A stretch of 49,189 nt of DNA, taken from Nonomuraea basaltis (GTDB lineage: Bacteria; Actinomycetota; Actinomycetes; Streptosporangiales; Streptosporangiaceae). The translations under genes and the position numbers were made by a program. How positions within the stretch are numbered: the stretch's first letter is position 1; each line of letters starts with the position of its first letter. Under the pieces are notes generated by a model. That model did no database searches. It saw only the letters and a program-made list of their open reading frames with translations, and was not told the origin of the DNA. Location of the stretch: assembly GCF_005893125.1 (NCBI RefSeq), contig NZ_VCJS01000090.1, forward strand, positions 1 through 49,189, given 5' to 3'. Shown one piece after another: positions 38,814-46,867 of the stretch.

Positions 38814-40577
38814 TCACACTGTGCTGAAGAGGCCGCCACCCGCGTCGAAGAGCAGCGGGTCGTCGAGGATCTCCCGTCCGCGCTTGCGGACGAAGTCGAC
38901 GAGTTCCTCATACGTGTCCTCGCAGCCGTGGAAGGCACGCGCGGCCGCGAACCGGTTCGCGGCGGCCTCGCGGGAGATCGGTACGGACGAGAGCAGGGTG
39001 ATCGTCGCCAGCCCCCGGAGCCGCGCCCTCGTCCCCACGACTCCGTAGAAGCCTGCCTTGTCAAGGATCGCCAGCGCCGCGGACCGCTGCTCACCGGAGA
39101 GGTGCGGTGTCGCCGCTTCGGCCGCGATTCCTCGTCGCCACTCCGCGACGTTCTCCGAAATGCAGGTCGCGAGCGTGTCGATGACACCGTCCTCTTTCAC
39201 ATGGTCGCGCGCCATCCGGCGCAGCTCTTCGAGTGCGTCCAGCACTTGGGAGCCGTTCATGCGGTAGCCGAGCACCTGACTGCGCATGGGCTCCGGTAGC
39301 TGCCGGGAGGCGCTGATCGAGCAGATCCGCCCATCGATGCCGAGGGCGACGAAGGAGGCGGAGAGCGCCGGAAGCAGGTAGCCGTTCACCGTGCCGTCGT
39401 AGGTGCCTGGGAGCAGATCAATGTCGTCCACGGCGGGGGCGGAGTAGATGGGCGCGCCGCGGAGCAGCGCGATCAGGCGCCGCTTGGCGGTGACTGTGAT
39501 CTGGACAGGCTCGTGGATGAGGCAGAAGGAGTCCCGTTGCGCCACCATCCACATGAGTGCGCGGTGCACCTCCGCCAGGTCGCCGGCGTCCGCCCGCTCG
39601 TCGAAGGCGGCCGCCTCACCCACCAGGCAGTCGATGCCGCGCCGCCAGAGTTCCTGATCGTCAGAGGTGACGGGCATGGCGCCGAGCCTCTCCCGCTGGC
39701 CGTCGTACGACTGCCAGTCGACGTACAGGTCGCCGGACCACTTGCTGTGGCGGCCATTCAAGACATGGTCCACGAGCTCGGCGAGCACCTCCTGCTCAAG
39801 GCCGTTCACAAGCCGCGACCACACATGATTGAACTGGTTGGAGACGGCCTGGTATCGGTCTCGGCGACCGTCGTCCGGCTCCAGCAGCCGAGCGACCAAC
39901 GTCATGTCGCAGAACACGTATTGACGGATGAACGCGAGGAACACCTCGGCGTTCCACAGCCGCGAGTCGCGCAGGGCCAGCGTCACCCAGACGTTCTTGA
40001 TGAAGAGATAACCGCCCAGATAAGGCTCGTTGGATCGCCGCAAGGGCTCGGCGAGCAGACTCGCCTTGCGTTTGATGACATGCGCGGAGGTCCGCTCCCG
40101 CAGCAGGAACGCCAGCAACGCGAAGTCGAGAGTCTCGGCGTCGGCGTTCGTGAACTCAGGTCCGGACAGCAGGTTGCGGGCATACAGCAGCAGCGTTTCG
40201 TGCATGGGCGGGTAATAGAGATCGCCGTCAATGTTCGGCGTCACGTCGAATTCGGCGAGCTGGCCCGTGCCTTCCACGAGAGGGAAGAGCAGACCACGCA
40301 TCATGTCGTAGGCAAGGAAATCGAGGCCGATGCTGTACCGGTCCGCCCCGCCATCCATGATGCGGAGGGCCGGCCGCAGGTACAGGTACGTCATGGCCTG
40401 GCCGACGGGCGTGTTGAAGCACCAGTGGTGGGTGTACTCGTGAATGAAGGCGGGCCAGGTGTACGCGGGCATCTTCCCCGAGATGAGCCCGGCGAGCTGC
40501 GAGCGCGCGTCGCTCGCTGCCAGCTCGCTGAAGTTGGTCACCGGATGCGTGAAGCTGCGCAGGTGACTGGATTCCAT
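38814..40577 (-). CDS. HExxHH putative metallopeptidase-like protein of unknown family
   Basis: A 587-residue protein with HEYTHH at residues 46-51 (WPAFIHEYTHHWCFNTPVG), an HExxH zinc-peptidase signature in a suitable helix, only 46 residues from the N-terminus. No signal peptide or membrane helix is present. The remaining 530 residues are mostly helical, with features such as DGGADRYSIGLDFLAYDMMRG, MHETLLLYARNLLSG and GTYDGTVNGYLLPALSASF; a third zinc ligand is not obvious. The start ATG 40577 comes four bases after the stop of the membrane-protein gene, implying coupling. It may be a cytoplasmic protease within a three-gene system, possibly defence or quality control. That role is speculative. 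Confidence 0.7.
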   Translation of the reverse strand: MESSHLRSFTHPVTNFSELAASDARSQLAGLISGKMPAYTWPAFIHEYTHHWCFNTPVGQAMTYLYLRPALRIMDGGADRYSIGLDFLAYDMMRGLLFPLVEGTGQLAEFDVTPNIDGDLYYPPMHETLLLYARNLLSGPEFTNADAETLDFALLAFLLRERTSAHVIKRKASLLAEPLRRSNEPYLGGYLFIKNVWVTLALRDSRLWNAEVFLAFIRQYVFCDMTLVARLLEPDDGRRDRYQAVSNQFNHVWSRLVNGLEQEVLAELVDHVLNGRHSKWSGDLYVDWQSYDGQRERLGAMPVTSDDQELWRRGIDCLVGEAAAFDERADAGDLAEVHRALMWMVAQRDSFCLIHEPVQITVTAKRRLIALLRGAPIYSAPAVDDIDLLPGTYDGTVNGYLLPALSASFVALGIDGRICSISASRQLPEPMRSQVLGYRMNGSQVLDALEELRRMARDHVKEDGVIDTLATCISENVAEWRRGIAAEAATPHLSGEQRSAALAILDKAGFYGVVGTRARLRGLATITLLSSVPISREAAANRFAAARAFHGCEDTYEELVDFVRKRGREILDDPLLFDAGGGLFSTV

Positions 40578-40581
40578 CGAA

Positions 40582-40938
40582 CTACGCCGTGAGCTCTGGC
40601 ACGGGAACGCCGGACAGTTCACTGAGCGCATCCATGACCTGTTCCTCGACCGGCCGATCCTTGACCATCTCAAATTCCACGGTGTAGACGACGCGCCGGC
40701 CGTCGGGATATTCGACCTCGATCCGTTTCTTGAACCGGTCTTTGGAGCTGCGCATGACCAGGAAAGCGATCAGGCCCTTCAACGCGATGCCTCCGACGAC
40801 GGCGATCAGCGTGACCGCCTCGCCCGACGCGCCTTCCCGCATCGGTGCCTCTTCGAACGCCACCAGGTCGGTCTGCTCTTCGAGTTCCAGCTTGTCGTCG
40901 TAGTCCAGACCGCCCACGCGGAATCGCAGTCCTGGCAT
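40582..40938 (-). CDS. Single-pass membrane protein, first gene of the HExxHH operon
   Basis: A 118-residue protein. Residues 1-38 are acidic and strand-like (MPGLRFRVGGLDYDDKLELE). A membrane helix spans about 41-62 (AVTLIAVVGGIALKGLIAFL). The last 50 residues are a charged beta-rich domain (KKRIEVEYPDGRRVVYTVEFEM). It begins with ATG 40938 behind an AGGAAAGG ribosome site. It should sit in the inner membrane with small domains on both sides. It heads the operon with the HExxHH protein and the 265-residue protein. No family known to me. Confidence 0.7.
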   Translation of the reverse strand: MPGLRFRVGGLDYDDKLELEEQTDLVAFEEAPMREGASGEAVTLIAVVGGIALKGLIAFLVMRSSKDRFKKRIEVEYPDGRRVVYTVEFEMVKDRPVEEQVMDALSELSGVPVPELTA

Positions 40939-41013
40939 GCCGCCGCCTTTCCTGGAAAACTCCGGTCAGCCCGAAACCGGTCTCCGATGCTATGCCGCCG
41001 CCCCTGGACGACG

Positions 41014-41034
41014 ACCTAGGGACGCACCTAGGGA
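41014..41034. promoter_or_regulatory. Tandem ACCTAGGGA repeats upstream of the HExxHH operon
   Basis: Two direct copies of ACCTAGGGA at 41014-41022 and 41026-41034, each containing the palindrome CCTAGG, spaced 12 bases apart. They lie about 75-95 bases upstream of the membrane-protein gene and about 210 bases upstream of cydA. This is a likely operator for one of the divergent units. The rest of 40939-41173 shows no gene. Confidence 0.4.
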
Positions 41035-41173
41035 TAACCCTTGTGCTGTGGTCCGCCCTGCGGCGGACGGGTGAATCAACCCGGCGGGTGACGTCCCGGC
41101 CCACGCTTGCCGGGCATCCTCGGAACGCGGCAACCAGCACAGAACGATGTGACCAAGGTCGCATCCCATTGCT

Positions 41174-41219
41174 CTACGTCTTGTAGTACTACTTCAAGTA
41201 GATGTACTACAGCCTGTAG
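41174..41219. promoter_or_regulatory. Triple CTAC-N5-GTAG operator ahead of cydA
   Basis: Three palindromes of the form CTAC-five bases-GTAG occupy 41174-41186, 41189-41201 and 41207-41219, spaced 15 and 18 bases start to start. Adjacent units also form larger inverted repeats (TGTAGTAC with GTACTACA). The array ends 22 bases before the cydA ATG and must overlap the promoter. CTACA/TGTAG half-sites recall BlaI/CopY-type repressor boxes; no such regulator gene is in the window. Confidence 0.65.
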
Positions 41220-41241
41220 AGCTCAGGAGTCGGCGGGGAAG

Positions 41242-42585
41242 ATGGACGCACTTGACCTGGCGCGGTGGCAGTTCGGGGTAACCACCGTGTACCACTTTCT
41301 GTTCGTGCCCCTGACCATCGGTCTGGGGATCTTCGTGGCCGGCCTGCAGACGGCCTGGCATCGCACGGGGAAAGAGCACTACCTGAAGCTCACGAAGTTC
41401 TTCGGGAAGCTGTTCCTGATCAACTTCGCCATGGGCGTGGTGACCGGCATCGTGCAGGAGTTCCAGTTCGGCATGAACTGGAGTGAGTACTCCACGTTCG
41501 TCGGCGACGTCTTCGGGGCGCCGCTGGCGATGGAGGCGCTGCTGGCCTTCTTCATGGAGTCCACGTTCCTGGGGCTGTGGATCTTCGGTTGGGACAAGCT
41601 GCCGAAGAAGGCGCACCTGGCGTGCATCTGGGCGGCGGCCATCGGGTCCAACCTGTCGGCGTACTTCATCCTGGCGGCGAACGCCTGGATGAAGCACCCG
41701 GTCGGCTACGAGGTCGTGGACGGCAAGGCCAGGATGACGGACCTGTGGGCGGTGCTGACCAACTCGACGGCGCTGGCCCAGGTGCCGCACGTGATCGGGG
41801 CGGCGTTCATCGTGGCGGGCGGCTTCGTGCTGGCCGTGAGCGGCTACTGGCTGCTCAGGACGCGCGCGGAGATGTGGCGGAGCGCGGCGCGGGCGGCGCT
41901 GGTGATGACGGCCATCGCGGGGGCGGTCGTCGCGGGCACCGGCGACATGTCGGGCAAGCTGCTGTACGAGCAGCAGCCCATGAAGCTGGCCTCCGCCGAG
42001 GGCCTGGAGCACGACACCGCGGGCGCCGGGTTCAGCCTGGTCCCCGGCATCGAGATCCCGAACGTCCTCAGCTTCCTGGCCACCAACGACCCCGACGCCA
42101 CCGTCCAGGGCACCGAGGACCTGCAGCGCCGCTTCGAGCAGGAGTTCGGCCCCGGCGACTACCGGCCGGACCAGACCATCGTCTTCTGGTCGTTCCGGGT
42201 GATGTTCGGCTTCGGGATGGCCACGGTGGGCCTGTCGGTCCTCGCCCTGTGGCTGACCCGCCGCAAGCGCGGGTTCCCGAGGTGGCTGTCGCGGGCCTTT
42301 GTGCTCGCCCTGCCGCTGCCGCTGGCCGCGATGATCGCCGGCTGGCTGCTGAGCGAGATCGGCCGCCAGCCCTGGACGGTCGCCGGTGAGCTGCTGACCG
42401 CCTCCAGCGTGTCGCCCGGCGTGACAGTGGCCGAGGTGGCCATCTCGCTGACGATCTTCACGCTGCTGTACGGCGGGCTCGCGGTGGCCGAGGCCGTGCT
42501 GCTGACCAGGCACGTGCGCCAGGGCGTCGAGGAGCCCGAGCCCGTCCCCGCGGCGGAGCGGCGCGAGCCGTCCCTGATGTACTGA
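41242..42585 (+). CDS. cydA: Cytochrome bd ubiquinol/menaquinol oxidase subunit I
   Basis: A 447-residue CydA, the quinol-oxidising, haem-bearing subunit of the cytochrome bd terminal oxidase in the membrane. The N-terminal haem-ligand histidine is His18 in GVTTVYHFLFVPLT. Conserved segments are FFGKLFLINFAMGVVTGIVQEFQFG, the Q-loop region with a short insert typical of non-enterobacterial CydA, and SEIGRQPWTV. About nine membrane helices are visible. The ATG at 41242 is chosen because the family begins MDALDLARWQFG; a longer frame would read through the operator. It is followed by cydB after 11 bases. Transcription is probably controlled by the triple CTAC-N5-GTAG array, tying the oxidase to oxygen limitation or stress. 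Confidence 0.95.
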   Translation: MDALDLARWQFGVTTVYHFLFVPLTIGLGIFVAGLQTAWHRTGKEHYLKLTKFFGKLFLINFAMGVVTGIVQEFQFGMNWSEYSTFVGDVFGAPLAMEALLAFFMESTFLGLWIFGWDKLPKKAHLACIWAAAIGSNLSAYFILAANAWMKHPVGYEVVDGKARMTDLWAVLTNSTALAQVPHVIGAAFIVAGGFVLAVSGYWLLRTRAEMWRSAARAALVMTAIAGAVVAGTGDMSGKLLYEQQPMKLASAEGLEHDTAGAGFSLVPGIEIPNVLSFLATNDPDATVQGTEDLQRRFEQEFGPGDYRPDQTIVFWSFRVMFGFGMATVGLSVLALWLTRRKRGFPRWLSRAFVLALPLPLAAMIAGWLLSEIGRQPWTVAGELLTASSVSPGVTVAEVAISLTIFTLLYGGLAVAEAVLLTRHVRQGVEEPEPVPAAERREPSLMY

Positions 42586-42596
42586 GAGGCCCGACC

Positions 42597-43481
42597 ATGA
42601 TCGATCTTTGGTTCGTCATCATCGCCTTCCTCTGGACGGGCTACTTCGTGCTGGAGGGCTTCGACTTCGGCGTCGGCCTGCTGGCGCCGGTCGTCAGCGC
42701 GAACGCCGCCGAGCAGCGGCAGACCCTGCAGACCATCGGCCCGGTGTGGGACGGCAACGAGGTGTGGCTGATCACCGCGGTCGGCGCCATGTTCGCCGCG
42801 TTCCCGGCCTGGTACGCGGGCGTGTTCAGCACGTTCTACCTGCCGGTCACGCTCATCCTCGCAGGCCTGATCGTGCGCGGCGTCGGCCTGGAGTGGCGCG
42901 GCAAGGTGCGCAACCCGGTCTGGTGCGACCTGGGCATCATGGTGGGCAGCGGGCTGCCGGCGTTCCTGTGGGGCGCGGTCTTCGCCGACCTGCTGTTCGA
43001 CAGCGCTCCCGCGGCCGTGCTCGGCGGCGCGTTCACGCTGACGCTGTGCGCCCTGCACGGCGCCGTCTTCCTGGCGCTCAAGACCACCGGCCCGGTACGC
43101 CGCCGCGCCCGCACAGCGGCCATGGTGACGAGCGCCGTGGCGATCCCGGTGGCCGTGTTCGCGCTGTCGAACCTGGGCACGCTCCCCGCGCTGGCCGCCA
43201 CGGCGGCGCTGGCCGCGGCGGCGGCCCTGATCTGGCGGCGCAGGGAGGGCTGGGCGTTCGCGGCCACGGCCGCCGCGGTCGTCCTGGCCACGCTGGCGGT
43301 CTTCATGGAGCTGCGGCAGCAGCCGCTGCCCGGGCTGACGCTGGCCGAGGCCGCCTCCGGCTCGTACACGCTGACGATGCTGAGCTGGATCGGGCTGATC
43401 ACGTTGCCGTTCGTGCTGGTGTACCAGGGGTGGACGTACTGGGTGTTCAGGAAGCGGGTCCAGGCGGTTCCCATCAGCTAG
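42597..43481 (+). CDS. cydB: Cytochrome bd oxidase subunit II
   Basis: A 294-residue CydB, the structural partner of CydA, with about eight membrane helices. The family opening DLWFVIIAFLWTGYFVLEGFDFGVG is clear, as is GPVWDGNEVWLITAVGAMFAAFP. It is shorter than the usual 330-380 residues; the reduction appears to be in the C-terminal helices and tail. It starts 11 bases after cydA with an AGAGG-like site. The cydDC export genes needed for bd assembly are not downstream; instead the liv operon converges on it, with an 8-base overlap of the two stops. Confidence 0.93.
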   Translation: MIDLWFVIIAFLWTGYFVLEGFDFGVGLLAPVVSANAAEQRQTLQTIGPVWDGNEVWLITAVGAMFAAFPAWYAGVFSTFYLPVTLILAGLIVRGVGLEWRGKVRNPVWCDLGIMVGSGLPAFLWGAVFADLLFDSAPAAVLGGAFTLTLCALHGAVFLALKTTGPVRRRARTAAMVTSAVAIPVAVFALSNLGTLPALAATAALAAAAALIWRRREGWAFAATAAAVVLATLAVFMELRQQPLPGLTLAEAASGSYTLTMLSWIGLITLPFVLVYQGWTYWVFRKRVQAVPIS

Positions 43482-44280
43482 CGGGGGCACCCCCGAGGTA
43501 GAGCCGGCCGAGCCTCGGGTCGGCGGCCAGCTCGCGCGCGGGTCCGGAGATGTGCACGCGGCCGAGGTCGAGCACGCAGCCGACGTCGGCCATCTCCAGG
43601 GCCCGGCGCGCGTTCTGCTCCACCAGCAGCACCGCGACGCCGGTCCGGCGCATGAGGTCGATCTGGTCGAACACGGTCTGCGTGTTGCGCGGATCGAGCC
43701 CCATGGACGGCTCGTCGAGCAGCACCACCTTGGGCTCCAGCATGAGCGCGCGGGCGAACTCGACCTGCTTCTGCTGCCCGCCCGACAGCAGCCCGGCCAT
43801 GCTCCCCCACCGCTCGGCCACCACCGGGAACAGCTTCTTGACGACCGCGATCCGGGCGTTCAGCGTGGCCTGGTCGCGGACGGTGAACCCGCCGAGCCGC
43901 ACGTTCTCGGCCACCGTCATCTCGCGGAACACGCTGTGGCCCTGCAGCACGTGGGCGAGGCCGCGGCCGAGCAGCCGCTGCGGCGACAGCCCCGTCACAT
44001 CCTGCCCGGCCAGGAGCACGCGCCCCGACCTGGGCGCGAGCAGGCCGCTGGCGACCTTGAGCGCGGTGGACTTGCCGGCGCCGTTCGGGCCGACGAGGCA
44101 GACGACCTCGCCGGCGCGGACGGTGACGGTCAGGCCGCGCAGCACCGGCGCGGCCCTGCCGTACCCGGCCTCGACGTCTTCCATGGACAGCACGACCTCA
44201 GACACCGCGCCATCAGCCACCGAGCCATCAGGCACCGAGCCATCAGGCACCGAGCCATCAGCCATCGAGAACTCAGACAC
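43474..44280 (-). CDS. livF: Branched-chain amino acid-type ABC transporter ATPase, LivF
   Basis: A 268-residue LivF-type ATPase. The Walker A is GPNGAGKST in VCLVGPNGAGKSTALKVASG, the signature is LSGGQQKQVEFARAL, and the Walker B is VVLLDEPSMGLDP, followed by LLVEQNARRAL. The N-terminus has about 25 extra residues made of DGSVP-type repeats (MADGSVPDGSVPDGSVADGA), encoded by a 15-base tandem repeat and not part of the fold; the true domain begins near VVLSMEDVEAGYG. The GTG start overlaps the livG stop by eight bases. An internal GTG near codon 27 would give a protein of family length. It is the last gene of the operon. Confidence 0.9.
   Translation of the reverse strand: MSEFSMADGSVPDGSVPDGSVADGAVSEVVLSMEDVEAGYGRAAPVLRGLTVTVRAGEVVCLVGPNGAGKSTALKVASGLLAPRSGRVLLAGQDVTGLSPQRLLGRGLAHVLQGHSVFREMTVAENVRLGGFTVRDQATLNARIAVVKKLFPVVAERWGSMAGLLSGGQQKQVEFARALMLEPKVVLLDEPSMGLDPRNTQTVFDQIDLMRRTGVAVLLVEQNARRALEMADVGCVLDLGRVHISGPARELAADPRLGRLYLGGAPAS
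44211..44270. repeat. 15-base tandem repeat, four units, at the 5' end of livF
   Basis: Four units of CATCAGSCACCGAGC (plus strand, S = G or C) run from 44211 to 44270, with a degenerate trace on the left. Each encodes five residues of the DGSVP/DGSVA series on the minus strand. This is a candidate length-variable site. Confidence 0.7.
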
Positions 44281-45016
44281 CGAGATACGCCTCCAGCACC
44301 CGCGGGTCCTCCCTCACCACAGCGGGCGGGCCCTCGGCGATGGGCGCGCCCCGGTCGAAGACGACGACGTGGTCGCACATGCCCATCACCATGTCCATGT
44401 TGTGCTCGACGACGAGGAACGTGCGCCCCTCGGCGTTGAGGTCGCGGACGAGCGAGACGATCCGGTCGATCAGCGCCGGGTTGACGCCGCCCGCCGGCTC
44501 GTCCAGCAGCACCAGCTCCGGCTCGGCCATGAGGGCCGCTGCCAGCTCCAGGAGCTTCTGCTGGCCGTAAGACAGGTCGCGGGCCTCGGCCTCCTCCAGA
44601 TGCTCGATGCCCATCCGGCGCAGCCAGTGCCGGGCCCGCTCGACCTCACCTTTGTCGCGCAGCCCGGCCAGCAGCTCGCGCAGCCGGGTGCGGCGGACGG
44701 CGACCAGCATGTTCTCCATCACGGTCAGGCGCGGGAAGATCCGGCAGAGCTGGAAGGTGCGGCCGATGCCGGCGTGCGCGATGCGGTGCGGCGAATGGCG
44801 GGTGATGTCGCGGTCGCGGTAGAGCACCCGGCCCGCGTCAGGTTTGATCATGCCGGTGATCAGGTTGAAGAACGTGGTCTTGCCCGAGCCGTTCGGCCCG
44901 ATCAGGCCGTTGATCTTCCCTTCCCGCAGCTCGACGGTGGCGCGATCGACGGCCAGCACGCCGCCGAACGACTTGGTCAGCCCCTCGGTACGCAGCGAGG
45001 TCGCCGGGTCACTCAT
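44273..45016 (-). CDS. livG: Branched-chain amino acid-type ABC transporter ATPase, LivG
   Basis: A 247-residue LivG-type ATPase. The Walker A is GPNGSGKTT in GLIGPNGSGKTTFFNLITG, then GIGRTFQLCRIFPRLTV, signature LSYGQQKLLELAAAL and Walker B VLLDEPAGGVNP with VVEHNMD. ATG 45016 overlaps the livM stop (ATGA). It pairs with LivF to power the LivHM permease. The substrate is a hydrophobic amino acid, amide or short-chain amide by family; it is not decided by the ATPase. Confidence 0.92.
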   Translation of the reverse strand: MSDPATSLRTEGLTKSFGGVLAVDRATVELREGKINGLIGPNGSGKTTFFNLITGMIKPDAGRVLYRDRDITRHSPHRIAHAGIGRTFQLCRIFPRLTVMENMLVAVRRTRLRELLAGLRDKGEVERARHWLRRMGIEHLEEAEARDLSYGQQKLLELAAALMAEPELVLLDEPAGGVNPALIDRIVSLVRDLNAEGRTFLVVEHNMDMVMGMCDHVVVFDRGAPIAEGPPAVVREDPRVLEAYLGV

Positions 45017-46002
45017 TGGGCCACCCCCTGGAGCCGTTGCTCGGCCGTCTCGTCCGGGATGGACGGCCCGGCCCGCCGCCTGGTGAACCTGGAGAGGATG
45101 CCGTCCGGCATGAAGAGCACGACCAGCACCAGCACCAGGCCCGTCGCGGTCAGGTGGATCTGCGTCTCGCCCAGCGCGATCAGGAAGTACTCTCCCGCCG
45201 GGGCCACGATGAGCGCGCCGAGCAGCGGCCCGAACAGGTGCCGCACGCCGCCGAGCAGGCTCATCAGCACCATGTAGGAGCTGATCAGGATGGAGAAGAC
45301 GAAGATCGGGTCGAGGCTGCCGAACCACATCGCGTAGAGCCCGCCGGCCAGCGCCACGAACAGGGCGGACACGGCGAACGCCGTCACCTTGTACGCCGCC
45401 GTCGGCACGCCCAGCGACTCGGCCTTGTCCTCGTCCTCCCTGATGGCCCGCAGGCCCGCGCCGAAGCGGGATCGGGAGATGTACCACCAGGAGGCCAGCG
45501 CGAGGCCGAGCAGCGCCAGGAACAGGTAGAAGAACACCATGTGGGTCTGGCCGCGGTGCAGGTCGGGGAAGGGCGAGGGCACCTGCAGGCCGGTGGAGCC
45601 GCCGGTGAGCGAGCGCCAGCCCTGGACGACGAGGTTCATCATGGACACGAGCGCGATCGACACGATCACGAACGACGCGCCGCGCACCCGGACCGCCGCG
45701 ATGCCGACGACCACGGCGAACACCGTGACCAGCAGCGCCGACACGAGCAGCGCCACGACCCACGGCACCCCGGCCCGCACGACGAGGAGCCCGGTGCCGT
45801 ACGCGCCGAGGCCGAAGAACGCCGAGTGGCCGAGCGAGACGTAGCCGGTGAAGCCGCCCAGGAGGTTCCAGGAGGTGGACATGGCGGCGTACATGACGGT
45901 CAGCGCGCCCGCGTACACGAGGTAGTAGTTGGGCACCAGGAACGGATAGGCGACCGCCAGCGCGGCGACCAGCAGCGGGATCCCTCTAGAAGCGATGTGC
46001 AA
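45013..46002 (-). CDS. livM: Branched-chain amino acid-type ABC transporter permease, LivM
   Basis: A 329-residue LivM-type permease with about eight to nine membrane helices. Family motifs are STSWNLLGGFTGYVSLGHSAFFGLGAY, and GLRAIREDEDKAESLGVPTAAYKV in the coupling loop. The TTG at 46002 is taken as start; it overlaps livH by 17 bases and no ATG/GTG alternative keeps the first helix. The C-terminus has a short hydrophilic tail (DETAEQRLQGVAQ). Part of livKHMGF. Confidence 0.9.
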   Translation of the reverse strand: MHIASRGIPLLVAALAVAYPFLVPNYYLVYAGALTVMYAAMSTSWNLLGGFTGYVSLGHSAFFGLGAYGTGLLVVRAGVPWVVALLVSALLVTVFAVVVGIAAVRVRGASFVIVSIALVSMMNLVVQGWRSLTGGSTGLQVPSPFPDLHRGQTHMVFFYLFLALLGLALASWWYISRSRFGAGLRAIREDEDKAESLGVPTAAYKVTAFAVSALFVALAGGLYAMWFGSLDPIFVFSILISSYMVLMSLLGGVRHLFGPLLGALIVAPAGEYFLIALGETQIHLTATGLVLVLVVLFMPDGILSRFTRRRAGPSIPDETAEQRLQGVAQ

Positions 46003-46867
46003 GCCGGCCTCCGAAGAACCCCTGGGGGCGCGCGAGCAGGGTCAGGAAGAGGAAGACGTAGAACATCATCGTGGCCCAGGTCGCGTCCACGGTGACCAGC
46101 ACGAGCCCCTCGACCACGCCCAGCAGGACCGCCGCCAGCGCCGCGCCGACCACGCTGCCCAAACCCCCGACCACGATGATGGCCATGAGCTTGCCGATCC
46201 ACACCCAGTGCGAGGCGGGGAAGAACGGCGTGATGAGCGCCAGCACCGTGCCGCCCACGGCCGCGGTGGCCAGGCCGACGCCGAAGCCGTAGCCGGCGAC
46301 GCGCTCGGTCTGGATGCCGACGAGCCTGGCCGCCTCCCGGTGCTGGATGGTGGCCCGCAGCGACTGGCCGAACCTGCTCTTGATCAGCACCGCGAACAGC
46401 ACGACGAGAGTGATCGCCGCGACCCAGAATGCGATGATCTTGTCGTACGGGAGGTGCACGCCGCCGATGGTCAGGGACCGGGTGGCGTACTCCATGCTGA
46501 CCGACTTGTACGAGCCGGTGTAGAACGTGCCGAGCAGCCCCTCGATCGTCAGCGCGATGCCGAACGTCAGCAGCACCGACATCATCGCCATGTTCTCCGG
46601 CGCCAGCCGCGCGATGAGCAGCCGCTGCACCGCCACGCCGAGGGCGAAGAACAGCGGCACGGTCAGCGGCAGCGCAAGGAACGGATCGACGCCGAACACG
46701 GTGTGCACGGTGTAGGTCAGGTAGGCGGCCAGGAACAGGAACGCCGGATGCGCCACCATGACCACCCGCATCACGCCGAAGTACAGCGACAGGCCCGAGG
46801 CGAGCAGCGCGTACAGCCCGCCGGTCAGCACGCCCAGGGCCAGTCCCTGCAGGAGCAGGCTCACCAT
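45986..46867 (-). CDS. livH: Branched-chain amino acid-type ABC transporter permease, LivH
   Basis: A 293-residue LivH-type permease with about eight membrane helices. Typical segments are GVLTGGLYALLASGLSLYFGVMRVVMVAHPAF (start of the fold), the coupling loop SLRATIQHREAARLVGIQTERVAGYGFGVG, and GLGSVVGAALAAVLLGVVEGL. The start is either ATG 46867 or the adjacent GTG 46864; both overlap the binding protein's stop. It forms the channel with LivM. Confidence 0.91.
   Translation of the reverse strand: MVSLLLQGLALGVLTGGLYALLASGLSLYFGVMRVVMVAHPAFLFLAAYLTYTVHTVFGVDPFLALPLTVPLFFALGVAVQRLLIARLAPENMAMMSVLLTFGIALTIEGLLGTFYTGSYKSVSMEYATRSLTIGGVHLPYDKIIAFWVAAITLVVLFAVLIKSRFGQSLRATIQHREAARLVGIQTERVAGYGFGVGLATAAVGGTVLALITPFFPASHWVWIGKLMAIIVVGGLGSVVGAALAAVLLGVVEGLVLVTVDATWATMMFYVFLFLTLLARPQGFFGGRLAHRF

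Noticed and set aside
42159..43490. Long minus-strand frame across cydA and cydB
   Set aside because: cydAB motifs are unmistakable on the plus strand; this frame is a GC shadow.
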